A DNA stretch of 9,120 bases from Deltaproteobacteria bacterium. Its GTDB lineage: Bacteria > Desulfobacterota > Deferrimicrobia > Deferrimicrobiales > Deferrimicrobiaceae. Positions 1 through 6,393 of the stretch are shown piece after piece. Where the stretch lies: positions 1-9,120 of the forward strand of contig PQAK01000130.1 in assembly GCA_003105225.1 (NCBI GenBank), given 5' to 3'. Each line of letters opens with the position of its first letter. The stretch's first letter is position 1. The position numbers and the translations under genes were made by a program. A model generated the notes under the pieces. That model saw nothing but the letters and a program-made list of their open reading frames with translations. It searched no databases and was not told the DNA's origin.

Positions 1-915
1 CGGTCCCCGGAGGTCCTGGCCAAGGACGTCCGGAATATCGCGAGGGTGACCGGGGCGCCGGTCATGGTCATCGGCGCTCTCCTCCAGGCCGGGAGGGAAT
101 ATGCCGAGAGGTTTTTGCGGGACGTGAAAAAATACCGGATCCGGAACGAACTGGCGATCGAATTTTTTCACCCCCCGCCGCCCGACTTCGTGCGGATCGT
201 GGCCGATTCCCTCATCCATTTCAACGTGGAGATCTCGCCCGAGTCCCACGATCCGCTCGTGCGACGGGCATTCGGGAAAGCGTTCGACAACGCCGAACTG
301 GAAGCGTCGATCGAGGCGTTCCTGCGCAGCACGTGCCGGAGGCTCGACCTGTTTTTCATGGTCGGGCTTCCCCACCAGGATTACCGGTCGGTCATGGAAA
401 CCGTGGATTACTGCGGAGACCTGCTGCGCAGGTACGGCGGCACGAAAAAACTTCTCCCCATGTTCGCCCCCCTGGCCCCCTTCGTGGATCCCGGAAGCCG
501 GCTCTTCGAGGAGGCGGAAACCTTCGGCTATCGGCTCTTCTACCGGACCCTCCGGGAACACCGGCAGGCCATGCTCATGCCGACCTGGAAGCACCGGCTG
601 AATTACGAGACGGAGTGGATGACGCGGGACGAGATCGTTCGCGCCACCTATGACGGGGCCCTGAAGCTCACCGGGTTGAAGGCCGCCTACGGAGTGGTGG
701 GCAAGGGGGAGGCCGAGGAGATCCGGCGGCATATCGTGATGGCCAAGGAACTCTTCAAACGCATGGAGGATGCGCCGGTCATCGACGCCTCGCTCGAAAA
801 GGAGATCTTCCGGCTCAACCGGCTGGATTCCCTGTGCGGCAAGCATGAGCTGGAATGGCCGGTGAAAGGCTGGAAGCTCCACCTGATGAACCTTTTCCGG
901 TTGCTGTTCCGCTGA
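1..915 (+). CDS. B12-binding/radical SAM protein, Ta0216-like family (3' part only)
   Basis: The reading frame is open from base 1 to the TGA at 913-915, giving 304 residues, so the true start and the N-terminal part lie to the left of the window. An internal GTG at 46 is not a credible start because coding similarity continues upstream of it. The visible part resembles the C-terminal half of a radical SAM barrel: an EISPESHD strand, a following GKAF..AELE helix, the FFMVGLPHQD loop, the APFVDPGS segment, and the late RTLREHR and LNYETEWMTRDE motifs. I associate this set with the B12-binding/radical SAM family named after Ta0216. The CxxxCxxC cluster motif and the cobalamin domain would be upstream and cannot be checked here. 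The substrate of this family is unknown to me. The gene converges on the hydrogenase operon and shows no functional link to it. Family call is fairly confident; reaction unknown. Confidence 0.72.
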   Translation, partial: RSPEVLAKDVRNIARVTGAPVMVIGALLQAGREYAERFLRDVKKYRIRNELAIEFFHPPPPDFVRIVADSLIHFNVEISPESHDPLVRRAFGKAFDNAELEASIEAFLRSTCRRLDLFFMVGLPHQDYRSVMETVDYCGDLLRRYGGTKKLLPMFAPLAPFVDPGSRLFEEAETFGYRLFYRTLREHRQAMLMPTWKHRLNYETEWMTRDEIVRATYDGALKLTGLKAAYGVVGKGEAEEIRRHIVMAKELFKRMEDAPVIDASLEKEIFRLNRLDSLCGKHELEWPVKGWKLHLMNLFRLLFR

Positions 916-935
916 GCCGGATGCCATGCCCCCCC

Positions 936-964
936 AAAAAAAAGGGGGGCCTGGCAAGCCCCCC
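936..964 (-). terminator. Intrinsic terminator of the small-large-cytochrome b operon
   Basis: Read on the minus strand, GGGGGGC (964-958), a 7-nt loop (957-951) and GCCCCCC (950-944) form a perfect 7-bp G/C stem, followed directly by eight T (943-936). This is a textbook rho-independent terminator, 42 bases past the cytochrome b stop codon. On the plus strand no T tract follows the hairpin, so it should act mainly on minus-strand transcripts. The G run at 944-949 can also pair with the C run at 929-935 across the A8 loop, an alternative fold that may matter for the converging plus-strand transcript. Confidence 0.85.
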
Positions 965-1005
965 CTCCCCTCCGGCATGCGCCGCCGGTTGTCCGGTTGG
1001 GTTGA

Positions 1006-1611
1006 CTACCTCCCCCCCTTGTCGGCGATTTTCCGGTAATAGTAGCCGTCCCACATCGCCTTGGTGAGCCGCAGGTCTTCCGACAGCACGAGGTAGAGGT
1101 GCACCGCGGTGAACGAAAGGAAGACCCACATGATGGTCGTGTGCCAGATGCGGACGGAGACCGCCCCTCCGAAAAGGGAAAGGACCGGCGCGAGCGCGAC
1201 CGGCCAGTACAGCGCGAATCCCAGGACCGCCTGCAGGAAGGAGACGACGAACAACGCGGCGTAGGCGAACTTCTGGAGCACGTTGTACTTGGCATAGTCC
1301 GGCTTGGTCGTGTCGATGAAGAGGTAATATCTCAGGACCGGACCGATCTCCCCGAGGTCGGAGACGGCGGGCATCGCGATGCCGTACTTTCCCAGGGCGA
1401 AAAAGAAGTAGACGTGGAGGATTCCGAGGAAGAGGAACAGGTACCCCGACACCAGGTGGACGAACCGGGCGGTCAGCATCGATCCGAAAATGGAAAACCC
1501 GGGGTAGTGGATCTGGATGCCCGACAGGATCAGCAGGATCGTGTCGACAACGTGGGTCCAGTGCGTGAACCGCTCCACGCCGTCGTGCTTGTAATATCGC
1601 TCCTCCGCCAT
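1006..1611 (-). CDS. Ni/Fe-hydrogenase b-type cytochrome subunit
   Basis: Integral membrane cytochrome b of 201 residues that takes electrons from the hydrogenase small subunit and reduces quinone (HyaC/HupC-type family). Four hydrophobic segments are visible at about residues 20-36, 52-73, 114-136 and 153-176. Histidines that fit the family's haem-ligand pattern are H17 in RFTHW, H52, H66, H157 in RIWH and H171 in AVHLY; which of them bind haem is inferred. A loop of about 40 residues separates the second and third helices. The ATG at 1611 is preceded by an AGGAGGG ribosome site about 7 bases away. It follows the large-subunit gene by 24 bases and is the last gene before the terminator at 936-964, so small, large and cytochrome b form a three-gene operon. 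In Geobacter and Escherichia coli, comparable operons continue into a maturation protease gene; here none follows. Confidence 0.92.
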   Translation of the reverse strand: MAEERYYKHDGVERFTHWTHVVDTILLILSGIQIHYPGFSIFGSMLTARFVHLVSGYLFLFLGILHVYFFFALGKYGIAMPAVSDLGEIGPVLRYYLFIDTTKPDYAKYNVLQKFAYAALFVVSFLQAVLGFALYWPVALAPVLSLFGGAVSVRIWHTTIMWVFLSFTAVHLYLVLSEDLRLTKAMWDGYYYRKIADKGGR

Positions 1612-1635
1612 CGGCTTCCCTCCTAAGCGTCCCCG

Positions 1636-3228
1636 TCAGACGACCCGGAACGCCTTCACTTCGTTGGTGACCGGGTGGATGATGTGCACCGCGCAGGCGA
1701 TGCACGGGTCGAAGGAGTGGACCACGCGCAGCACCTCCAGCGGCTTGTCGGGGTCGTGCACCGGCGTCCCGACCAGCGCCTCCTCGATCGGCCCGCGGAC
1801 CCCCTTGTTGTCCCGCGGCGAGGCGTTCCAGGTGGTGGGGACGACGCACTGGTAGTTCTTCAGCCGGTGCCCCTCGATCACGTTCCAGTGGGCGAGCGCC
1901 CCTCGGGGGGCCTCCCACAGACCGACCCCCTGCCCCTTCTCGGGAACGTCCTTGTTCGTGAAATACTTCGTATCCCCCTTCTTGATGTTCGCGATGAGAT
2001 CCCCCGCCCAGTCCGCCATGGCGTCGACGACCAGCTTCGTCTCCAGCACCCGCGCCGCGATCCGGCCCAGCACCGACAGGAGGACTTCCGGCTTCCCCTG
2101 CTGTCCCAGGGCCTTCAATGTCCCGTCGACCATTCCCTTCACCTTCTCGTTGCCCGACACGTAGGCGACGAGCACCCGGGAGAGCGCGCCGACCTCCATC
2201 GGCTTCCCGTGGATGCGCGGGGCTTTCAGCCACGAATATTTCTTGTCCCCCATCCGGGTGAATTTCGGCTCGGTCCTGCCGTCCATCGGGTTGCGCTTCC
2301 CCGAGTCGTCCGAGTACCACGAATAGTCGACGAACTCCGTGACGTCCTTCGCCCCGACGTCCTTGACCTCGAGTTTCCCGTCGAAGATCGCCCCGCGAGG
2401 CAGCATCCGCTTCTTCGGGTCGAAGGAGGCGTCCTCGAAGACGCCCCAGGAGAGGTAGTTCCCCACCCCCTTGCCGATCCCCGCGTAGCTCAGGTAATGG
2501 GGAGCGATCGCCAGCACGTCGGGGAGGAATACGGCGTCGACCCAGCGCTGGATCTTCTTGATCCGCCACAGGACGTCGGCCATCACCTCGACCGTGGGCA
2601 CGAAGGTCGTCCCGCCGGGAGGGGTGCTCATGTGCATCGGCATCTTGCCGCCGAGCATGGCGGTCACCATGGAGGCCTCCTTCTGCATCTCGAGCGCCTC
2701 GAGGTAGTGCGCCACCGCCAGGAGGTTCAGATCCGGCGGGAGCCGGTACTCCGGGTGCCCCCAGTACCCGTTGGCGAAAGGCCCCAGCTGGCCGCTCTCC
2801 ACGAACTTCCGGATCCGCGCCTGCACGTCCTGGAGGGACTTCTCCTTCGGGTTCGCCTGGAGGGCGGAGACGACGTCGACGTAGTCCAGGGCGTTCAGGT
2901 GGTAGAACCAGAGGATGTGGGAGTGGACGAACTGGCTCCCCTCGATCAGGTTCCGCACGATGCGCGCGTTGTCGGGGGGCGTCACCTGGAAGGAATCCTC
3001 GAGCGACAGGGTGCTCGTGTGCCCGTGGGAGACGGGGCAGACGCCGCAGATCCGCTGGGTGATGAACCAGGCGTCCCGCGGGTCCCTCCCCTGCAGGATG
3101 ATCTCGAAGCCGCGGAACAGCGTGCCCGAGCTCCAGGCGTCCTTGACCTTGCCGTTCTCCACCTCCACCTCGATGCGCAGGTGCCCCTCGATGCGGGGGA
3201 TCGGATCGATGACCACTCGCTTTGCCAT
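1636..3228 (-). CDS. [NiFe] hydrogenase large subunit, non-Hyb type (PVSHG variant)
   Basis: Catalytic subunit of 530 residues that holds the Ni-Fe(CN)2CO site and splits H2. The four nickel-binding cysteines are C61 and C64 in RICGVCPVSH (residues 59-68) and C509 and C512 in DPCIACAVH. The proton-transfer glutamate of the N-terminal RIEGH motif is E14. Processing is expected after H515, releasing a 15-residue tail that begins IIHP. The L1 motif RICGVCPVSHG differs from the RICGVCTTVH of the neighbouring HybC and suggests another group 1 subgroup. I associate PVSHG with Isp-type or Geobacter Hya-like enzymes, but the exact subgroup is not settled. The N-terminal motif reads DPIPRIEGH rather than the common DPVTRIEGH. 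The ATG at 3228 has an AAGGAGA site 4 bases upstream and lies 31 bases after the small-subunit stop. There is no signal peptide, as expected for a subunit exported together with its Tat-bearing partner. Confidence 0.95.
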   Translation of the reverse strand: MAKRVVIDPIPRIEGHLRIEVEVENGKVKDAWSSGTLFRGFEIILQGRDPRDAWFITQRICGVCPVSHGHTSTLSLEDSFQVTPPDNARIVRNLIEGSQFVHSHILWFYHLNALDYVDVVSALQANPKEKSLQDVQARIRKFVESGQLGPFANGYWGHPEYRLPPDLNLLAVAHYLEALEMQKEASMVTAMLGGKMPMHMSTPPGGTTFVPTVEVMADVLWRIKKIQRWVDAVFLPDVLAIAPHYLSYAGIGKGVGNYLSWGVFEDASFDPKKRMLPRGAIFDGKLEVKDVGAKDVTEFVDYSWYSDDSGKRNPMDGRTEPKFTRMGDKKYSWLKAPRIHGKPMEVGALSRVLVAYVSGNEKVKGMVDGTLKALGQQGKPEVLLSVLGRIAARVLETKLVVDAMADWAGDLIANIKKGDTKYFTNKDVPEKGQGVGLWEAPRGALAHWNVIEGHRLKNYQCVVPTTWNASPRDNKGVRGPIEEALVGTPVHDPDKPLEVLRVVHSFDPCIACAVHIIHPVTNEVKAFRVV

Positions 3229-3259
3229 GGGATCTCCTTATCGCGCCAGGTGCCCGGCG

Positions 3260-4315
3260 CTACGCGTTGCCTTCCTTCTTCTTCTCCCCCCGCACCGCCT
3301 TGCCCACCGCGTGGCCGGCGATCGCCGCGCCCGTGGCGATCGCGATGCCGACGCCGATCTTGTCGGCGGTCAGGTCCCCGTACGGCAGGGCGACGTTGGC
3401 GAGCTTCCCGTAAAAGGGGGCGAAGTTGTCGGACCACTTGTTCTCGGCGCACCCGATACAGAGCCCCCCGATCTCGATGCACCACGACTCCTTCGAATTC
3501 CAGCGCGTCTTGGGGCATTCCGACCACGCCTCCGGCCCCTTGCACCCCACCTTGTACAGGCAGTACCCCATGGCCTCTTCCTTCGACCCGAACGGCTCCA
3601 CGAAGCGACCGCCGTCGAAGTGGGTCCGCCGCGGGCAGTTGTCGTGGATCTTCCTGCCGTAGAACATCGTCGGCCGCCCCTTGTCGTCGAGCGGGGGCGC
3701 CTTGCCCATCGTCAGCACGTAGACCACCGTGCCGACCAGCCACTCCGGGTTGACCGGGCAGCACGGAAGGTTGATGACCTTCCCCTGCATCCGGAGCGCT
3801 TCGCCGACCCCCAGGATCCTGCTCGGATTGGGCGCCGCCGCCGGAACCCCGCCGTCGACCGCGCAGGAGCCGATGGCGACCACCGCCTTCGCGTTGCCGC
3901 ACACCTCCTTCGCGATGTCCAGCATCTCGCGCCCGCCGATCATCCCGTGGCCGGGGACCGTCGGGATCCCGCCCTCGACGACGCAGATGTAATCCTTCCC
4001 CGCCACGGCCTTGGCCAGCACTTCGTCGGCCTGTTTCCCTGCCGCGGCCATGATCGACTCGTGATAGTCCACGCTCAGGATGTCGAGCACCAGGTCCGCG
4101 GTGGAAGGGGTATCCGTCTTGATGAACGATTCCGTGCACCCGGTGTCGCTTGCGAAATGGAGCCAGACGACCTTGGGCCTGCCGGCGGCTGCCTTCTCCA
4201 GGGCCCGAGCCAGCTTCGGCGCAAACGCCTGCGGCAGTCCGAACATCGCGACCGCGCCCCCCGCGATCTTCATGAAGTCGCGGCGGGTCAGGCCTTCCCC
4301 CCTTTTGGTCAGCAT
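3260..4315 (-). CDS. [NiFe] hydrogenase small subunit with Tat signal and altered Fe-S ligands
   Basis: Electron-transfer subunit of 351 residues. A Tat signal (TRRDFMK, R11-R12, then a hydrophobic stretch to about residue 30) directs export. Distal-cluster ligands are normal: H224, C227, C252 and C258. Medial-cluster ligands are C267, C286 and C289, plus C279 at the place where a proline is usual, which favours [4Fe-4S] over [3Fe-4S]. The proximal site is odd: the first cysteine of CxxC is Asp (D57-T-G-C60), while C151 and C186 are present, and an extra cysteine, C185, replaces the glycine of LPGCP. The codons for D57, C60, C185, C186 and C279 were checked in the DNA. Residues 320-340 form a hydrophobic C-terminal anchor ending in a basic tail. 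The ATG at 4315 was chosen over an in-frame ATG at 4483 because it has a strong GGAGGAGG site, it places the twin arginines at residues 11-12, and the promoter lies between the two. First gene of its operon; the large subunit follows after 31 bases. Confidence 0.93.
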   Translation of the reverse strand: MLTKRGEGLTRRDFMKIAGGAVAMFGLPQAFAPKLARALEKAAAGRPKVVWLHFASDTGCTESFIKTDTPSTADLVLDILSVDYHESIMAAAGKQADEVLAKAVAGKDYICVVEGGIPTVPGHGMIGGREMLDIAKEVCGNAKAVVAIGSCAVDGGVPAAAPNPSRILGVGEALRMQGKVINLPCCPVNPEWLVGTVVYVLTMGKAPPLDDKGRPTMFYGRKIHDNCPRRTHFDGGRFVEPFGSKEEAMGYCLYKVGCKGPEAWSECPKTRWNSKESWCIEIGGLCIGCAENKWSDNFAPFYGKLANVALPYGDLTADKIGVGIAIATGAAIAGHAVGKAVRGEKKKEGNA

Positions 4316-4322
4316 CGCAAGA

Positions 4323-4330
4323 CCTCCTCC
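4323..4330 (-). promoter_or_regulatory. Ribosome binding site that fixes the small-subunit start
   Basis: On the minus strand GGAGGAGG lies 7 bases before the ATG at 4315-4313. It supports that start over the in-frame ATG at 4483, which would sit upstream of the predicted promoter and would add 56 AT-coded residues in front of the Tat signal. Confidence 0.85.
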
Positions 4331-4363
4331 CTGCAGGCGATCGACGAACGAGAAGTCCCGAAA

Positions 4364-4392
4364 ATAGTAAAAAACGATTTTATTATTGTCAA
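4364..4392 (-). promoter_or_regulatory. Sigma-70-type promoter of the small-large-cytochrome b operon
   Basis: On the minus strand a perfect -35 box TTGACA (4392-4387) is followed by a 17-base spacer and TACTAT (4369-4364), a 4-of-6 match to TATAAT. Transcription would begin near 4357, leaving an untranslated leader of about 40 bases before the ATG at 4315. AT-rich sequence upstream, up to about 4485, could act as an UP element. No convincing sigma-54 (GG-N10-GC) site was seen nearby. The promoter assignment is by sequence pattern only. Confidence 0.7.
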
Positions 4393-4464
4393 GACAATAC
4401 GAAATCATGCCCGGTCGCACAGGATAAATGCCGCTATTATATAAATAATTTTGGATTTTATTAT
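4376..4464. repeat. 11-bp direct repeat pair in the promoter region
   Basis: GATTTTATTAT occurs exactly at 4376-4386 and again at 4454-4464, 78 bases apart start to start. The first copy lies in the spacer between the -35 and -10 boxes and the second lies upstream in the AT-rich island. The match ends at exactly 11 bases on both sides. It could be a repeated binding site or simply reflect low-complexity AT sequence. Confidence 0.4.
4384..4399. promoter_or_regulatory. Perfect inverted repeat overlapping the -35 box (operator candidate)
   Basis: TATTGTC-AA-GACAATA is a perfect 7-bp inverted repeat with a 2-bp centre. It covers the whole -35 hexamer of the operon promoter (4387-4392). A dimeric regulator bound here would block RNA polymerase, so repression is the simplest reading. 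The sequence does not match the FNR (TTGAT-N4-ATCAA) or Rex (TTGTGA-type) consensus, and I cannot name the regulator. Confidence 0.5.
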
Positions 4465-4599
4465 ACGTTTTATAAAAAAACATGGACCTTACGTGGGCGG
4501 ACCGGTTCCGCGCAGGGACGGATGCCCGGTGGAGCGACGCTATCCCGGTATTTTCAGGATATTTACGAGGATTTCGGGTACATCAAACCGGGAAGGGAC

Positions 4600-4618
4600 A
4601 AAAAAACGGAGGTTTCCG
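4600..4618 (-). terminator. Weak candidate terminator of the hyb operon
   Basis: On the minus strand CGGA (4618-4615), a 4-base loop and TCCG (4610-4607) are followed by seven T (4606-4600), 71 bases past the hybC stop. The T tract is good but the stem is only 4 bp, so termination may be leaky. Confidence 0.4.
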
Positions 4619-4689
4619 GGGGCGAAACAGCCTGTTCGGCGAATCTTCGCGTGGCCGTCTGGGCCGCCGCCCCCGGTTGCCTCCTCCTG

Positions 4690-6390
4690 TTACAGGACCT
4701 TGACGCCGGACAATCTCCTTCCCTTGACATCCACCATGTGGATCGCGCACGACAGGCACGGATCGAAGGAGTGGACCGTGCGCAGCACCTCGAGCGGCTT
4801 GTCGGCATCGGCGATCGGGTTTCCGATGACGGAGGCCTCGTACGGTCCCCTCTGGCCTTTCGCGTCGCGGGGGCTGCTGTTCCACGTCGAGGGAACGACC
4901 GCCTGGTAATTGGCGATTTTCTGTTTCTTGATGACGATCCAGTGGGACAGCGTCCCCCGGGGCGCTTCGTGGAAGCCGAATCCCCGCTGTTCGCCGTCGG
5001 AAAACTTCGGCTCCGTGTAGATGGCGGTGTCCCCCTTCGCGATATTCTCCACCAGCAGCTGCCAGTGCTTCAGCGCCATCTCCCCCAGCACCGCGCAGCG
5101 GACGGCGCGGGCGAGGTGACGCCCGGGGGTGGAATGCAGGACGGCGGGAGTCAGCTTCACGCCGGCAAGCTTCGACGCCGTGCCCAGCGCCTGGTTCCCC
5201 CACCGCTGCGTCGGCTCGTGGCCGGCGGCGTACCCCATCAGGACCTGGGCCAGGGGGCCGACCTGCATCGGTCTCCCCTCGAACCGGGGCGCCTTCACCC
5301 AGGAATATTTCTTCGCCGGGTCGAAGTTCGCAAGTTTCGGTTCGGTTTCCTCGTCCCAGGGATGCCGCTGCCAGTCGCCGTCGTAATAGGAATGGGCGAT
5401 GCTCTCCGATACGTTCTTCCTGAAATAGTCATCCTTGAACGAGACGATCGGCTTGTAGGATTCGATGTTTCCGTCGAAGATCGTTCCCCCGGGGAGTTCG
5501 AAACGGGTCCCGGCGCCGTCCAGGGGCAGGTCCGGGACGGCGAGATAGTTCGTAACCCCCGCGCCGTACTTCAGCCAGTCGGCGTACATCGCGCCGATGG
5601 CGCAGACGTCGGGGAGGTAGACCTGCTGGACGAAAGCGTTCACCTCGTCCATGAGGTCCTTGTACATGTAGAGCTTCGACATGTTCAGGGCGGACGCGTC
5701 GTCCAGGTTGATGGCGTTGGCGACCCCGCCCACGGCCAGGTTCTGGATGTGCGGCGTCTTGCCCCCCAGGATCGCCACCGCCTGGTTCGCCTTGCGCTGG
5801 ACGTCCAGCGCCTGGAGGTAGTGCGCCACCGCCAGGAGGTTGACCTCCGGCGGAAGCTTCATCGCCGGGTGCCCCCAGTAGCCGTTGGCGAAGATCCCCA
5901 GCTGCCCGCCTTTCACGAACTCCGCGAGCTTCGCCTTGACCGCCGCCATCTCCTCCTTGCTGTTTCCGGGCCAGGGCGACAGGCTCTGCGCGATGGCCGC
6001 CGCTTTCGCCGGGTCGGCGGAAAGCGCCGAAACGACATCGACCCAGTCGAGGGCGGAGAGGTGGTAGAAGTGCACGATGTGGTCGTGCAGCGCGTGGGAC
6101 GTGATCAGCAGGTTGCGGATGTACTGGGCGTTCAGGGGGATCTCCATCCCGAGGGCGTTCTCCACGGACCGCACGGAGGCGATCGCATGGACCGTCGTGC
6201 AGACCCCGCAGATCCTCTGGGTGAACACCCAGGCGTCGCGGGGGTCCCGCCCTTTCAGGATGGTCTCGATGCCGCGCCACATCGTCCCGACGGACCAGGC
6301 GTCTTTCACGGCCCCGCCGTCGACTTCCACGTCCATCCGCAGGTGTCCCTCGATCCGCGTAACCGGGTCGATCGTGATTCGTTTGCTCAT
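4690..6390 (-). CDS. hybC: [NiFe] hydrogenase large subunit, HybC type (group 1c-like)
   Basis: Catalytic subunit of 566 residues, close to the length of E. coli HybC. Nickel ligands are C61 and C64 in RICGVCTTVHAIASVRSVE (residues 59-77) and C545 and C548 in DPCLSCAIH. E14 lies in the RIEGH motif. Cleavage is expected after H551, removing a 15-residue tail, so a HybD-type protease must be encoded elsewhere. The L1 motif and the gene order small-HybA-HybB-large mark it as the Hyb type, which in E. coli and Geobacter serves H2 oxidation coupled to menaquinone and can run in reverse. The ATG at 6390 has a GGGAG site about 8 bases upstream and begins 3 bases after the hybB stop, implying translational coupling. 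The TAA stop is at 4692-4690. Last gene of the hyb operon in this window. Confidence 0.96.
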   Translation of the reverse strand: MSKRITIDPVTRIEGHLRMDVEVDGGAVKDAWSVGTMWRGIETILKGRDPRDAWVFTQRICGVCTTVHAIASVRSVENALGMEIPLNAQYIRNLLITSHALHDHIVHFYHLSALDWVDVVSALSADPAKAAAIAQSLSPWPGNSKEEMAAVKAKLAEFVKGGQLGIFANGYWGHPAMKLPPEVNLLAVAHYLQALDVQRKANQAVAILGGKTPHIQNLAVGGVANAINLDDASALNMSKLYMYKDLMDEVNAFVQQVYLPDVCAIGAMYADWLKYGAGVTNYLAVPDLPLDGAGTRFELPGGTIFDGNIESYKPIVSFKDDYFRKNVSESIAHSYYDGDWQRHPWDEETEPKLANFDPAKKYSWVKAPRFEGRPMQVGPLAQVLMGYAAGHEPTQRWGNQALGTASKLAGVKLTPAVLHSTPGRHLARAVRCAVLGEMALKHWQLLVENIAKGDTAIYTEPKFSDGEQRGFGFHEAPRGTLSHWIVIKKQKIANYQAVVPSTWNSSPRDAKGQRGPYEASVIGNPIADADKPLEVLRTVHSFDPCLSCAIHMVDVKGRRLSGVKVL

Positions 6391-6393
6391 CGG

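Larger units (their letters stand above)
4316..4689. other. Intergenic region between the two hydrogenase operons (374 bases)
   Basis: This is the only long gap in the window. From 4360 to about 4485 it is strikingly AT-rich against G+C-rich surroundings, and it holds the promoter, inverted repeat and direct repeats of the downstream operon. From 4490 to 4689 the sequence returns to ordinary G+C content, with a weak terminator candidate at 4600-4618. Open frames crossing it on either strand have no ribosome site or recognisable protein, so I see no gene in it. The terminator-promoter arrangement suggests that the two hydrogenase operons are transcribed separately. Confidence 0.75.

Noticed and set aside
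1675..3753. Long plus-strand open frame (about 692 codons) opposite the non-Hyb large and small subunits
   Set aside because: Its composition is that of a shadow frame (Arg/Pro/Asp/His-rich). The minus strand carries complete catalytic motifs and ribosome sites here.
4316..4483. N-terminal extension of the non-Hyb small subunit from an ATG at 4483
   Set aside because: The extension is AT-coded, has no ribosome site, would precede the promoter at 4364-4392, and would bury the Tat motif 66 residues inside the protein.
4563..4808. Possible small gene (hybD-like) after hybC
   Set aside because: No start codon with usable spacing follows the Shine-Dalgarno-like sequence, and translated frames show no protease features such as the conserved Glu/Asp/His metal-binding positions.
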